Assembly: GCF_018502385.1 (NCBI RefSeq)
Contig: NZ_CP075523.1
Span: forward strand, 1,798,001-1,862,000
Reading direction: 5' to 3'
DNA from: Synechococcus sp. LA31
Lineage (GTDB): Bacteria; Cyanobacteriota; Cyanobacteriia; PCC-6307; Cyanobiaceae
DNA length: 64,000 nucleotides
The notes beneath the pieces are model-generated. The model was not told where the DNA came from, searched no databases, and saw only the letters and a list, made by a program, of their open reading frames with translations. This document shows positions 40,006 to 50,044 of the stretch, piece after piece. A program made the position numbers and the translations under genes. The first letter of the stretch is position 1, and each line of letters begins with the position of its first letter.

Positions 40006-42669
40006 TCAAGCGTTAGCGCCCTGCCGCAGCTGCAGTGATTCGCGCCGAAGGCTCACCATCTCCAACTGCAGATCCAAAGCCTGGCTGAACCAGTGCTGCA
40101 GCTGCTCCGGCCTCAGGCTGCGGCCGGCCGGATCAACAACAGCGCTGTAGCGAACCATCACGACGTCTGCCGCCACCGAGCTCACCGCCAGACTCTCCAG
40201 AAAGGGCCTGCAGTCACGCTGCCGCGGCCGCCCCTTCTTATCGGTGTCGTGCCAAGTCCATGTATCACTGGCCAACAGATCCGTGGTCGCCGCCTGCCAG
40301 GCCGCTAGCGGAGGCGCCACCGTCTCGGGAGCGCCAGCAATCGGCCGCAAGTGCAGCTGCCAACGGGCACCCACCAGCTCCTGCGACAGGCTCGCGCCAA
40401 ACACCTCCACCGGCTCGACCTGCAACAAGGCAAACCCCTCGGGCAGCTGAGGCTGGAGCTGCTGCAAAACCTCAACCGCATCAAGTTCACGGGTGAATTC
40501 GATATCCATCCATTCGCCATCGGCCTCGGCCCCAAGCGGCAGGGCAAGGGCGAACTGCACCCGCGGCAGCGGATGGAAACCGCCGGTGAAACTCACCGGC
40601 AGTGCGCTGCGGCGCAGGGCCCGCTCCATCAGCCGCACCAGATCGAGATGGCTGAGCAGGGCCATGGAGCCTGTTTTGCTGAAGCGGAAGCGCAGCCTCG
40701 CAACCCGTTCACTGGCCGGCGCCCGCTGGGGCCGCTGCTCCGGAATCGGCGGCGGCGGCACCACCACGTTGTGGCCCAACTCGGGGCCACACACCCCGCA
40801 GCTGCTGCAGCCCTCAAACGAGCAATCCGGCACCACGGCCGCGGCCAGGGCCTGACGCAGATCCTCTGCCAACCAGGTTTTCTCCACACCGGAATCGATG
40901 TGATCCCAGGGCAGCGGTTGGCTGCAGAAGGCAGCCAGATCGTCGGGGTCCATCCCTTCTGCTGCACTCCACTCCCCCATTTCCAGGTCGCGGTAGCGCC
41001 CCCCGAGGCCAGCGGCCTCAATGGCGGAGGTCCAGGCTTCATAGGTGCGATCCGCCGCCTCAAACCAGGCATCAAGGCCGGCACCGGCGCGCCAAGCGGC
41101 TTCGATCACCGGCGCCAAGCGGCGATCGCCGCGGCCCACAAAGTCCTCCATCGCCGAGAGACGGATGTCGGTGTAGTTGGTTTTGATGCCACGCATCCGC
41201 CGCAGCTCATCGCGCAGCAACTGCTGGCGGCGCTGGAATTCCGCCGTGCTCACGCTGTGCCACTGAAAAGGCGTATGCGGCTTGGGGGTGAAATTGCTGA
41301 TCGTGAGGTTGAGCTCGAGCCGCCCCAGATCGCGGCATTGCTGCTGCAACGAGCGGCAGGTGTCGGCGATGCCGATCACATCCGCATCGGTTTCCCCCGG
41401 CAGGCCGATCATGAAATAGAGCTTCACCTTGCGGTAGCCGCTCTCCATGGCGGTGCGGATGCCGCGCAACAGCTCCGCGTCGGTGAGCCCCTTGTTCACG
41501 ATGTCGCGCAGGCGCTGGGTACCGGCCTCGGGCGCGAAGGTGAGGCCCGCCTTACGGGTGCCCCCCAGGATGTGGGCGATGTTCTCGTCGAAGCGATCCA
41601 CCCGCTGGCTTGGCAGCGTGAGGCTCACGTTCTTATCAGCGAGGCGGTTGCGCAGCTCTACCCCTACGGCCGGCAAGGCGAGGTAATCCGAGCAGCTCAG
41701 CGAGAGCAACGAGAAATCGGAGTAGCCGGTGCGCTCCATGCCGGTTTCGATCGCCTCGATCACCGCTTCGGGCTCCACATCGCGAGCGGGGCGGGTGAGC
41801 ATTCCGGGCTGGCAGAAGCGACAACCGCGGGTGCAGCCGCGGCGAATCTCCACGGTGAGCCGGTCGTGCACCGTTTCGATGTGGGGCACCAGCCCCATGG
41901 CGTAGTGGGGCATGGGCGTGGCGGTACGCCGCAGCACGCGCGCCGGCACCCCAGGCAACAGCGGCACCTGAGTCACACCATCAGCGGCCGGGCCGTAAAG
42001 GGCTGGCACATACACGCCTGGCACTTGAGCCAGATCGATCAGCAGCTGCCGCCGACTTAAGCCAGCGGCCTTGGCCTCCGCCACCACCAGGCCGATCTCC
42101 GGCAGCACCTCCTCGCCATCCCCCAGCACCACGAAGTCGAAGAAGGCCGCGAAGGGCTCGGGGTTGCTGGTGGCCGTAGGACCGCCGGCAAAAATCAGCG
42201 GCGGCGCCGCCGGATCGGCCAGGGGCAGATCGCCGCGGTCGGCTGCACGGAGCGGCACCTGAGCCAGCTCCAGCATCGCGAGGATATTGGTGGCACCGAG
42301 CTCGTAGCTGAGCGAAAAACCGAGGATGTCGAAGGCGGGCAGCGGCCGGCGGCTCTCCACCGCAAACAGGGCCTCGCCGCGGGAGCGCAGCCGCTCCGCC
42401 AGATCCGGGCCGGGCAGATAGCTGCGATCACACAGCTGACCTGGAACGCTGTTGAGAATTGAATAGAGAATGACGTGGCCGGTGTTGCTGGAGCCGACCT
42501 CGTAAACCTCGGGGTAAGTGAGCGCCCAGCGCACGCCTGCGGCCGCCCAGGCCTGATCCCAGTCGCGGGGCTGCACGCCGAGCTCATTGCCGAGATAGCG
42601 GCCCGGCTTGGCGATGGTGCGATCGACCAGGGACTCGAAATCCACCGGCTGAGCTGGAGCAACAGTCAC
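40006..42669 (-). CDS. Radical SAM protein with C-terminal DUF2344 domain (TIGR03960 family)
   Basis: 887 residues from the GTG at 42669 ([20 protein letters not shown]); an ATG at 42726 in the same frame is the alternative. Order: a B12-binding-like N-terminal domain (about 30-230), the radical SAM core with [20 protein letters not shown] (CxxxCxxC, SAM-binding [4Fe-4S]), [20 protein letters not shown], a cysteine cluster [17 protein letters not shown], and a TIGR03936/DUF2344 domain from about residue 690. Homologues occur across bacteria; some relate to ribosomal or tRNA modification, but the reaction is unknown. It diverges from dapL, with about 105 bases between starts. Confidence 0.88.
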   Translation of the reverse strand: MTVAPAQPVDFESLVDRTIAKPGRYLGNELGVQPRDWDQAWAAAGVRWALTYPEVYEVGSSNTGHVILYSILNSVPGQLCDRSYLPGPDLAERLRSRGEALFAVESRRPLPAFDILGFSLSYELGATNILAMLELAQVPLRAADRGDLPLADPAAPPLIFAGGPTATSNPEPFAAFFDFVVLGDGEEVLPEIGLVVAEAKAAGLSRRQLLIDLAQVPGVYVPALYGPAADGVTQVPLLPGVPARVLRRTATPMPHYAMGLVPHIETVHDRLTVEIRRGCTRGCRFCQPGMLTRPARDVEPEAVIEAIETGMERTGYSDFSLLSLSCSDYLALPAVGVELRNRLADKNVSLTLPSQRVDRFDENIAHILGGTRKAGLTFAPEAGTQRLRDIVNKGLTDAELLRGIRTAMESGYRKVKLYFMIGLPGETDADVIGIADTCRSLQQQCRDLGRLELNLTISNFTPKPHTPFQWHSVSTAEFQRRQQLLRDELRRMRGIKTNYTDIRLSAMEDFVGRGDRRLAPVIEAAWRAGAGLDAWFEAADRTYEAWTSAIEAAGLGGRYRDLEMGEWSAAEGMDPDDLAAFCSQPLPWDHIDSGVEKTWLAEDLRQALAAAVVPDCSFEGCSSCGVCGPELGHNVVVPPPPIPEQRPQRAPASERVARLRFRFSKTGSMALLSHLDLVRLMERALRRSALPVSFTGGFHPLPRVQFALALPLGAEADGEWMDIEFTRELDAVEVLQQLQPQLPEGFALLQVEPVEVFGASLSQELVGARWQLHLRPIAGAPETVAPPLAAWQAATTDLLASDTWTWHDTDKKGRPRQRDCRPFLESLAVSSVAADVVMVRYSAVVDPAGRSLRPEQLQHWFSQALDLQLEMVSLRRESLQLRQGANA

Positions 42670-42774
42670 GGTGGTGGCGGCAGCGCTACTTCGATCGTAT
42701 GCACGACCAGGCAGCCACCACCGCATAGGACAATCGCGCCCAGTACCCCGGGGCCCGCGCGGCCCGCATGCGAC

Positions 42775-44025
42775 ATGGCCCAGGTCAACGGCAATTACCT
42801 CAAGCTCAAGGCGGGCTATCTCTTCCCCGAGATCGCACGGCGGGTGAAGGCCTTCAGCGAAGCGAACCCCAACGCCCCGATCATTCGCCTCGGCATCGGC
42901 GATGTGACCGAGCCCCTGCCGGCAGCCTGCCGCAACGCGATGAAGGCCGCCATCGATGAAATGGGCACCCGCGAAGGCTTCCACGGCTATGGCCCCGAGC
43001 AGGGCTACCTCTGGCTGCGTGAGGCAATCGCCCAGCACGATTTCCAGGCCCGCGGCTGCCAGATCAGCGCCGATGAGATCTTCGTCTCCGACGGCTCTAA
43101 GTGCGACAGCGCCAACATCCTCGACATCCTGGGCGAAGGCAACCGCATCGCCGTCACCGACCCGGTGTATCCGGTGTATGTGGACAGCAACGTGATGGCC
43201 GGCCGCACGGGTGATGCCGATGACGCCGGCCAGTACGGCGGGCTCACCTATCTGCCCATCAACGCCACCAACCACTTCACCGCCCAGATCCCGAGCGAGA
43301 AGGTGGATCTGATCTACCTCTGCTTCCCCAATAACCCCACCGGTGCGGTGGCCAGCAAGGAGCAGCTCACGGCCTGGGTGGATTACGCCCGTGCCAACGG
43401 CGCCCTGATCCTGTTCGATGCCGCCTATGAGGCCTTCATTCAGGACCCCTCGCTGCCCCACTCGATCTATGAGATCGAAGGCGCCCGCGAGTGCGCCATC
43501 GAATTCCGCTCCTTCTCCAAAAACGCCGGCTTCACCGGCACCCGCTGCGCCCTCACCGTGGTGCCACGGGGCCTGATGGGCACCGCCGCCAATGGCGAAC
43601 AGGTGGAGCTGTGGACCCTCTGGAACCGCCGCCAGTGCACCAAGTTCAACGGCGTGAGCTACATCGTGCAGCGCGGTGCCGAAGCGGTGTATTCACCTGA
43701 AGGCCAGGCCCAGGTGAAGGCGCTGATCGCCTTCTACATGGAGAACGCCGCGATCATCCGCCGCGAGCTCAGCGCCGCTGGGCTGCAGATCTACGGCGGT
43801 GAGCAGGCTCCCTATGTGTGGATCAAAACCCCTGAAGGGGTCGACTCCTGGGGTTTCTTCGATCTACTGCTCAGCCAGGCCAACGTGGTGGGAACCCCCG
43901 GCAGCGGCTTTGGCGCCGCCGGCGAGGGCTACTTCCGCCTCTCGGCGTTCAACAGCCGCGAGAACGTGCTCGAAGCGATGCGCCGCATCCAGGCCGCTCT
44001 CGCTCCGTCGGCCGCTGCCGCCTGA
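42775..44025 (+). CDS. dapL: LL-diaminopimelate aminotransferase
   Basis: 416-residue PLP enzyme that makes LL-diaminopimelate directly from tetrahydrodipicolinate, the lysine/peptidoglycan route of cyanobacteria and plants. The ATG at 42775 gives [20 protein letters not shown]. Evidence: [44 protein letters not shown], the PLP lysine in [20 protein letters not shown], and [20 protein letters not shown]. Upstream in-frame sequence to 42475 is antisense to the radical SAM gene and not part of the protein. It begins the run to clpS, CPBP protease and the two-component pair. Confidence 0.96.
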   Translation: MAQVNGNYLKLKAGYLFPEIARRVKAFSEANPNAPIIRLGIGDVTEPLPAACRNAMKAAIDEMGTREGFHGYGPEQGYLWLREAIAQHDFQARGCQISADEIFVSDGSKCDSANILDILGEGNRIAVTDPVYPVYVDSNVMAGRTGDADDAGQYGGLTYLPINATNHFTAQIPSEKVDLIYLCFPNNPTGAVASKEQLTAWVDYARANGALILFDAAYEAFIQDPSLPHSIYEIEGARECAIEFRSFSKNAGFTGTRCALTVVPRGLMGTAANGEQVELWTLWNRRQCTKFNGVSYIVQRGAEAVYSPEGQAQVKALIAFYMENAAIIRRELSAAGLQIYGGEQAPYVWIKTPEGVDSWGFFDLLLSQANVVGTPGSGFGAAGEGYFRLSAFNSRENVLEAMRRIQAALAPSAAAA

Positions 44026-44069
44026 GCCTCTGCCTAAAGTCCGCACTCGTGATGCCGGAGCTGGACAGG

Positions 44070-44417
44070 ATGAGCCGATCCACCCCCTGCGGAACCGCTT
44101 TCACCGCCACTCAGTCGCCCGGCCGTGAAAGCGGTGGGGCCGCCGTGATGGAAAAGGCCCCGGAGCGGGTGCGCAAGCCCTCCCCCCGCTACAAGGTGCT
44201 GCTGCACAACGACCCGGTAAACACCATGGAATACGTGGTGAGCACCCTGCGACAGGTGGTGCCCTCGCTCAGCGAGCAGGACGCCATCGCCGTGATGCTC
44301 GAGACCCACAACACCGGGGTTGGATTGGTGATCGTGTGCGATATCGAGCCGGCTGAGTTTTACAGCGAAACGCTGAAAGCCAAGGGGCTCAGCAGCACGA
44401 TCGAACCGGAAACCTGA
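44070..44417 (+). CDS. clpS: ATP-dependent Clp protease adaptor ClpS
   Basis: 115 residues from the ATG at 44070 (MSRSTPCGTAF), preceded by GGACAGG; in-frame GTG (44049) and ATG (44052) are alternatives. ClpS hands N-degron substrates to ClpCP. The core SPRYKVLLHNDPVNTMEYVV carries the conserved HNDPxNTMEYVV pocket, and TLRQVVPSLSEQDAIAVMLE and HNTGVGLVIVCDIEPAEFY follow. The non-conserved N-terminal extension is low-complexity. The TGA overlaps the next ATG as TGATG. Confidence 0.92.
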   Translation: MSRSTPCGTAFTATQSPGRESGGAAVMEKAPERVRKPSPRYKVLLHNDPVNTMEYVVSTLRQVVPSLSEQDAIAVMLETHNTGVGLVIVCDIEPAEFYSETLKAKGLSSTIEPET

Positions 44418-45223
44418 TGCCTCGCCTGCACTGGTGGGGCACGCTGCTCTACCCGGCGGCACTGGTGGCCGTGTTTCTGGGCTGTCAACTGCTGCTGCGG
44501 TGGTTGGGTGCCCCAGCTGGCCTTGAGGCCAGCCTGGCGGCCGTGCCAGCGGTGGCCGCACTCCTATTCAGCCTGCCGCCGCGGCTGCAACGCTGCTGGG
44601 GCGAACCAAACCCTTGGCGAGCCCTTGGTGTTGCCGCGCCCGCCGCGCAGCTCCTCAAAGCGTTGGTGCGCGGTGCACTCAAGGCTGTTGTGCTACTGGC
44701 ACTGGTGATCGTGGCCCTAACCATGGCCAGACAGCTGAGCTGGATGCCCCGGATTAGCCCAGGCCTATTGCTCAATGCTTTAGCCCTAGGGCTGGGAGTG
44801 GGCTTTGCCGAAGAACTCCTGTTCCGCGGCTGGCTGATGGGTGAGCTCACGCTGCTGATCGGCCAGCAACGGGCGCTGTGGCTGCAGGCGGCGTTGTTCA
44901 GCCTGGTGCACACCCGCTTCAACCTTCCCCCTCTGGAGCTCTTGGGGTTGCTGATCGGTCTGTTGCTGTTGGGGCTGGCCCTAGGCCTACAGCGCCGCGC
45001 TGATGGTGGCGTGCTCTGGGGGGCCATCGGCCTGCATGGTGGCCTGGTGGCCGGTTGGTTTGTGCTCCATCAAGGCTTGGTGGCGATCCAACCTGAGGCG
45101 CCGACCTGGCTGATGGGCCCCGACAATCCCATCGGCGGGCTTGTTGGCTGGTTGGGGCTGGTGCTGTTGCTCTTGATCCGTCAGCCTTGGTGGAATGTGT
45201 CCAGCAGCGCCTCCACACCATGA
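44417..45223 (+). CDS. CPBP-family intramembrane metalloprotease
   Basis: 268-residue polytopic membrane protein of the CAAX-protease/bacteriocin-processing (CPBP) family. The glutamate motif EELLFRGWLMGELTLL and the FSLVHTRFNLPPLE (HxxxN/D-like) motif are present, and GGVLWGAIGLHGGLVAGWF supplies the third motif. About eight hydrophobic segments are visible. Substrate is unknown; possible roles include processing of membrane proteins or peptides. It overlaps clpS at its start, and its stop overlaps the response-regulator start (ATGA), so clpS-CPBP-regulator-kinase look cotranscribed. Confidence 0.85.
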   Translation: MPRLHWWGTLLYPAALVAVFLGCQLLLRWLGAPAGLEASLAAVPAVAALLFSLPPRLQRCWGEPNPWRALGVAAPAAQLLKALVRGALKAVVLLALVIVALTMARQLSWMPRISPGLLLNALALGLGVGFAEELLFRGWLMGELTLLIGQQRALWLQAALFSLVHTRFNLPPLELLGLLIGLLLLGLALGLQRRADGGVLWGAIGLHGGLVAGWFVLHQGLVAIQPEAPTWLMGPDNPIGGLVGWLGLVLLLLIRQPWWNVSSSASTP

Positions 45224-45984
45224 CGGGAGCAGTCACGACGCCAACGCCAGGCTCAAGCCATCCCGATGCCCGCGTCTGGGTGGTTGACGATGACCGTGAT
45301 TTGCTGGCCCTGCTGCAGGAGCGCTTCAACGATTGCGGTTGGCAGCCCCGCGGCTTTGAAAACGGCGCGTCTCTTGATGAGGCGCTGCGCGAAGAGATGC
45401 CCCATGTGCTGGTGCTCGATCGCCTGCTGCCTGGCCAGAACGGCACCCACCTGCTCGAACGCCTGCGGGGCCAGGGACACCGCTTTCCTGTGCTGATGCT
45501 CTCAGCCCTTGGCACCGCTGATGAACGCATCGAGGGGCTGGAAACCGGAGCCGACGACTACATGGCCAAACCCTTCCTCTGGCGCGAATTGCAGCTGCGG
45601 CTGGAGCGCTTGCTCGACTACCGCCGCGAACTCACACCGCAACGGCCTCCCGAGCAGATCTTCCGCATCAACACCTTGCTGTTTGATCCAGGCCGGCTGG
45701 AGCTGCAAGGCCCCACCGGCGTGGTGAACACCCTCAGCCGCGGCGATGCCTCGCTGCTCAGTTTCTTCTGCCTCTCGCCTGGGATCGCCTTTGAGCGAGA
45801 ACAGCTTTGCCAGGCGACCGGCAGCCTGGTGGATGCCACCAACAGCCGCAGCATCGACGTGCGCATCTCCAAGCTGCGCAAACTGCTCAACAGCTGCAAA
45901 CGCGGCAGTGGCCGCATGATCGAGGCGGTTCGTGGCCGCGGCTACCGCCTCAATGCCGAGGTGCAGTCAGACCCCCACACCTGA
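45220..45984 (+). CDS. OmpR-family two-component response regulator
   Basis: 254 residues from the ATG at 45220. Receiver domain: acidic pocket VVDDDRDLL, phospho-acceptor Asp67 in VLVLDRLLPG, Thr/Ser in LMLSALG, Lys117 in YMAKPF. A linker follows, then an OmpR/PhoB winged-helix DNA-binding domain with TLSRGDASLLSFFC and DVRISKLRKLL, ending AVRGRGYRLNAEV. The cognate kinase gene starts 5 bases after the stop but carries a frameshift. The target genes are unknown; I do not recognise it as RpaA/RpaB, PhoB or ManR specifically. Confidence 0.9.
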   Translation: MTGAVTTPTPGSSHPDARVWVVDDDRDLLALLQERFNDCGWQPRGFENGASLDEALREEMPHVLVLDRLLPGQNGTHLLERLRGQGHRFPVLMLSALGTADERIEGLETGADDYMAKPFLWRELQLRLERLLDYRRELTPQRPPEQIFRINTLLFDPGRLELQGPTGVVNTLSRGDASLLSFFCLSPGIAFEREQLCQATGSLVDATNSRSIDVRISKLRKLLNSCKRGSGRMIEAVRGRGYRLNAEVQSDPHT

Positions 45985-45988
45985 GCTG

Positions 45989-47276
45989 ATGGGCGTTGGG
46001 AGCGATCGATTCCGAGGTTTTTCTGGTCGCGATGGGTTGCGGCTCTTGCTGTGTGTGGGCGGTGCCTGGGGCGCCTGCTTCGCCTTGCTCAGCCTGGTTG
46101 TGCCCTCCCTGCTCCAACCCACCACCACCCAAGCGATCAGCCTCAGCCTCATCCGCCAGGCGCTCCAACTGGAGGGGAAGCCCGCCAGCCGATCCCACAA
46201 CCGAGCGCTACGGATCTGGGCGGCCGCCGCCCCGCCACCGCTGAGCCAACCGGCCAACAACCAACAGGCTGCGGCACTGCAACGCAGCCTGCGCGATGAA
46301 GGCCTCACCGGTGAGCTGCGTCGCGAGCCCCCAAACCAACGCAACTGGCTGGGGGGCTACTGGCTCTCGGTGAACGATCGGTTTTGGGTGTATGCCAATC
46401 CGGGCACAGCCCTGCCGTGGTTCTGGCCGGCGATCCGGATCGGGAGCCTGTTGCTTGGCGGCAGCAGCGGTGTGGCGCTCTTCCTGCAGTGGCAACTGCA
46501 GCGGCCGATTCAGCGGTTGCTCAAGCAGCTCCCTGCGATCCCTTCGGGTGAGCTGGAGCTGGTGCCTGAGGGGGGCATGGCTGCCATGCGGGAGCTAAGC
46601 GTCCGCATCAACCGCGTGCTGGAGCAGCTCAACCAACAGCACGAGTCGAGGCGACGTTTTTTTGCAGGGTCTGGCCCATGATCTGGGTAGCCCGCTGACG
46701 CGGCTCTCGATGCGGGTGGAGCGGCTCGAAGATCAACCCAACCGCCCCGCGGTGATGAGCGAAGCGCTACCGCACCTGCGGGTCGAGATCGACCGGCTGA
46801 TGAGCCTCACCCATCTATTGCAGGAAGCAGCCGGAGAGCAGATCGAGCCGTTCCAACCTCGGCTGAGCGCGCTTGATGAACTGTGTGAACGGGTGGCTGC
46901 CAGCTACCCGCAGCAACCGATCGAGCTGGCCGTGCCGCGTCTGCTGGTGCGGCTCGACCAGAGCCTGATTGAGCGGGCCCTGCAGAACCTGATCGATAAC
47001 GCCATCCGCTACGGCCGCGCACCAATCCGTCTGGCCGCCCACCAACAGAAATCAACCGTGATTTTGCAGGTGGAAGACAGTGGCTCCGGTCTGAGCAGCG
47101 CCAATCTGCTGGGCATGCCGCGCATTGCCCCCGCCGACGACCGTCAGCAGCGCAAGCGGTCCGGGGTGGGACTCACGATCGTGGAGCGCTGCTGCCAACT
47201 CCATGGCGGCCGGTTGGCTTTGCAACGCTCAGCCCTCGGCGGCCTACAGGCAGAACTGCACCTGCCTATGAGCTAG
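45989..47276 (+). pseudogene. Sensor histidine kinase with frameshift at a T7 run
   Basis: Membrane-bound histidine kinase, cognate to the upstream regulator, split into two frames. Frame 1 (ATG at 45989 to a stop at 46681) has two transmembrane segments (GAWGACFALLSLVVPSLL; IRIGSLLLGGSSGVALFL) around a periplasmic domain, and a HAMP linker, then reads RRRFFAGSGP and stops. The other frame continues as LQGLAHDLGSPLTRLSMRVE (H-box, His in AHDLGSPLTRL), NLIDNAIRYG (N-box), VEDSGSGL (G1) and GVGLTIVERC (G2) to 47276. The frames join at seven T, 46657-46663; six T would give continuous RRRFLQGLAHDLG. Either a real mutation, programmed slippage, or a sequencing error. No other defect is visible. 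Confidence 0.85.
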
Positions 47277-47277
47277 T

Positions 47278-48864
47278 TCAACGGCTGGCGGTGGCCAGGG
47301 CGCGGCGCCCCTCCACCGGTGCATGCAACGCCTCCTCCAAGGGAGCCAAGCCGTAATCGCGCTCGAGCAGGTCCATCACCGTGCGGCCAAAATCAGCTGG
47401 GTTGCGCTCGAACGCCTCCAGGCAGATACGACCAAAAGTGCTGCCCATCGGCTCGGGATTCCACAGCAGCTGGCGGGCTGTCCACGGGAGCATGCTCATC
47501 GGGTTGTAGCCCGGCTTGATCAGGCCTTGATCGAAGCCGTACTGCTCAAGGTGGGTGTGGGGCTGCAGGCCGATGAAGAAGATCGCCGGCTCCACCTTGT
47601 CCGCCCCAAAGATCCGCTCGAGCTCACGGTGATAAGCCACGGTCTGGCGGATCGTCTCCGGTCGTTCGTCGATCACGTTGAACGAGTAGTTCACCGACAC
47701 GTGTTCGCGGAAGCCCGCCCGAGCTAGCAAACGGCAGTTGTCGAGCACGGTGCGCAGGTTGTAGCCCATACGCATCTTGCGCACGAGCTCCTGGGAGCCG
47801 GAGGTGATGCCGATCTCGAAGTAGTCCATCCCGGTGGCCACCATTAACTCCGCCAACTCGGCGTCGAGGTTGTCGGCGCGGATGTAGGCAGCCCAGCGAA
47901 TATCGCTCCATCCCTGAGCCTGAATGGCTCGCAACAGCTGCTTGGCATCGTCGATGTAACGGCGTGCGGGGATGAACTGGGCATCGGTGAACCAGAAGCC
48001 GCGCACGCCCTTGGCATAGAGCTGACGCATCTCGGCGATCACCTCCTCCACGGGGTTCACGCGCACCGCTTTGCCTTCCACCACGGTGTAAACGCAGTAG
48101 CAGCAGTTATGGGGGCAACCGCGTTTGGTTTGCACGCCCACGTAAAAGTCGCCGCCATCGAGATACCAATCCAGCTGCGGCCAAATCGAGGCGATGTAGC
48201 CGTAATCGCAGGCAGTTTTCTCCATACCCGCCGGCTGCTCGTGGATCAGCCCAGGCCTGGGCTCTGCACCAGCGAGGAAGCAGCGCTCAGCCGCCAGCGA
48301 TTCACCGCGGATCATCTTCTCGAGCAGCGGCTCGCCTTCCCCCACCGAGACCACCGTTCCGCGGGGGAGCTTGCGGCCCAACTGCTCGTAGAACACACTC
48401 ACGGCGCCACCTCCAAGCACGGCCGTGGCGCGGGGCTGGAAGCGACGGGCCGTCCGCAGCCCGCGGCGCACCAGCCGCAAATTGCGCCAGAGCTCGCCGT
48501 AAAACGAGGCCATCAGCCGCAGACCGCCGAAAGCGCCACGTAGGCGCTTGATGGGGTTACGGGCATAGAACACCTCAAAGGAGTTCTGCAGTGGATTGCC
48601 ACCGCGCCCGTCCACGGGCGCATAGATCTGGATATCGCGCCAGGAGAACACCAACAACGTGGGCTGAAAGCGTTCGATCTGCTGTTTGAGCACCGCCTCC
48701 ACGTCCAACAACGGCACCGCAGCTAGATCGAGGATCTGCTGCTCGATCTGCGGAAACAGTTTGTGGATGTGATCGGCCAGGTAAACCGGACCGATCGGAA
48801 AGATGGGATTACAGGGCAGGCGCACCAGCAGCACCCGCTGATCCTCCTGGGAGGCGTGTCGCAC
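47278..48864 (-). CDS. B12-binding-domain radical SAM protein
   Basis: 528 residues. The N-terminal third resembles a cobalamin-binding domain (RVLLVRLPCNPIFPIGPVYL, AVLGGGAVSVFYEQLGRKLP), and the core has the radical SAM motif KRGCPHNCCYCVYTVVEGKA with CxxxCxxC. The tail (WTARQLLWNPEPMGSTFGRI) is conserved in cyanobacteria. It is separated from cofG by only 6 bases and shares its strand, so the two are likely cotranscribed. The reaction is unknown; neighbours and the cobalamin domain fit methylation or ring chemistry. It converges on the histidine kinase. Confidence 0.85.
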   Translation of the reverse strand: MRHASQEDQRVLLVRLPCNPIFPIGPVYLADHIHKLFPQIEQQILDLAAVPLLDVEAVLKQQIERFQPTLLVFSWRDIQIYAPVDGRGGNPLQNSFEVFYARNPIKRLRGAFGGLRLMASFYGELWRNLRLVRRGLRTARRFQPRATAVLGGGAVSVFYEQLGRKLPRGTVVSVGEGEPLLEKMIRGESLAAERCFLAGAEPRPGLIHEQPAGMEKTACDYGYIASIWPQLDWYLDGGDFYVGVQTKRGCPHNCCYCVYTVVEGKAVRVNPVEEVIAEMRQLYAKGVRGFWFTDAQFIPARRYIDDAKQLLRAIQAQGWSDIRWAAYIRADNLDAELAELMVATGMDYFEIGITSGSQELVRKMRMGYNLRTVLDNCRLLARAGFREHVSVNYSFNVIDERPETIRQTVAYHRELERIFGADKVEPAIFFIGLQPHTHLEQYGFDQGLIKPGYNPMSMLPWTARQLLWNPEPMGSTFGRICLEAFERNPADFGRTVMDLLERDYGLAPLEEALHAPVEGRRALATASR

Positions 48865-48870
48865 AGTGAG

Positions 48871-49860
48871 TCAGAGGTGGGTCGCGTTGGCCTGAGCCGA
48901 TGCGGACGCTAACAAGCGCGCACCCCGCTCCACGCGGCGCCGCAAGGCTCCAGGCAGCCAGGACCACCAGGCACGGTGCACGCAGGTGCGGGCCTCAAGC
49001 TCCCAGCCTCGATGCTGCAACCGCTGCCGAAGCTCAGCGACAGGGGGTTGGGGATAAGCCGGGTTGATCACATCGTGAACATCAATCCCGCCCAGATCAC
49101 TGATCCCGGCCTCCAGCGCTTGGGGCAACCGCTCGATCGGCCAGAGGTTGGGTGGCGTCTGCAGATGCACCTCTGCGGGCAACAGCTGCCGCGCCATGGC
49201 GATGGTGGCCAAAAGCTCCTGCTGCTCGGAGGGTTTCAAATGCTGAGCGGTGTCACCATCGGGGCGCCAGGGCTGGAGGATCACCTCCTGGAGATGGCCC
49301 CAGCGCCGCTGTAGAGCGGCGAGCACATGCAGAGCTCGTTCGCGCTCAGCCATGGTTTCACCCACCCCCAGCAACAAACCTGTGGTGAAGGGAACACCCA
49401 AACGCCCGGCCTGCTCCAGCTGAGCTAGCCGCACCTCAGGGCTCTTGCTCGGGGCCCGGCCATGAAGCGCCTCGTAGGCCGGCCCCAATCCCTCGAGCAT
49501 CAGCCCCATGGAGGGATTGAGCCTGGCCAGGGCAACCATCTCTCGCGCAGAGAGAGGGCCAGCATTGGTGTGCGGCAAGCGGCCGTGGCGCAGGGCCAAA
49601 GCGCTGAGAGCTCGCAGATGGCCAAACCAAGCCGCACGCTGCGGCGCACCTGGCGCCACTTCACCACTGAGGAGCAGCACCTCCGCGGCCGCAGGACGCG
49701 CCTCCAGTTGAGCGCTGGCCTCAGCCAACAAGAGCACCGGCGCGCGATCCACCGGAAGCCGGAAGCTGCAGTAGGTGCAAGCGTTAAAGCAGCCGCGGGT
49801 GGGAACCAGCGTGACGCTGGGGCTCCAGGTGATCACACCCCGCACTGCCACTGAACCCAC
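48871..49860 (-). CDS. cofG: 7,8-didemethyl-8-hydroxy-5-deazariboflavin synthase subunit CofG
   Basis: 329-residue radical SAM enzyme, one half of FO synthase, which with CofH builds the deazaflavin FO used as the 8-HDF antenna in DNA photolyase and in coenzyme F420. The radical SAM motif is TRGCFNACTYCSF, near residue 25. Further CofG-like features are VLLLSGEVAPG, NAGPLSAREMVALARLNPSM and FTTGLLLGVGETMAER. No cofH or photolyase lies in this window, so the partner must be elsewhere. Cyanobacteria use FO mainly for photolyase. The 6-base gap to the radical SAM gene downstream is notable. Confidence 0.88.
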   Translation of the reverse strand: MGSVAVRGVITWSPSVTLVPTRGCFNACTYCSFRLPVDRAPVLLLAEASAQLEARPAAAEVLLLSGEVAPGAPQRAAWFGHLRALSALALRHGRLPHTNAGPLSAREMVALARLNPSMGLMLEGLGPAYEALHGRAPSKSPEVRLAQLEQAGRLGVPFTTGLLLGVGETMAERERALHVLAALQRRWGHLQEVILQPWRPDGDTAQHLKPSEQQELLATIAMARQLLPAEVHLQTPPNLWPIERLPQALEAGISDLGGIDVHDVINPAYPQPPVAELRQRLQHRGWELEARTCVHRAWWSWLPGALRRRVERGARLLASASAQANATHL

Positions 49861-49938
49861 AAGCTCCGCTAATCCCTGAGATAAGCACCGCTGGTGGAAG
49901 GCTGCACCTTAAGAGCGCGTCACACGGCGCAAACATCC

Positions 49939-49946
49939 GTTACATT
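49939..49946 (+). promoter_or_regulatory. HLR1-like half-site upstream of psbA
   Basis: GTTACATT matches one (G/T)TTACA(T/A)(T/A) half of an HLR1 (RpaB) element, 99 bases before the psbA ATG; the partner repeat at ten bases spacing is not good. TACATT within it could instead be a weak -10 box, making a leader of about 90 bases. Confidence 0.3.
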
Positions 49947-50044
49947 GGAGTTTGGCAGGACGGGTTACCGCCCTGTCCTTCCTTCCCGCTCGACAGCGGG
50001 TCCGATTTCGGGCCTTGCCGCTGAGCATTACGTATCCCGTACTC

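Noticed and set aside
40351-42060. Antisense open frame across the large radical SAM gene
   Set aside because: Shadow frame with repetitive, unconserved composition.
42670-43461. Upstream extension of the large radical SAM gene to 43461
   Set aside because: The added residues are antisense to dapL; the family starts near [12 protein letters not shown].
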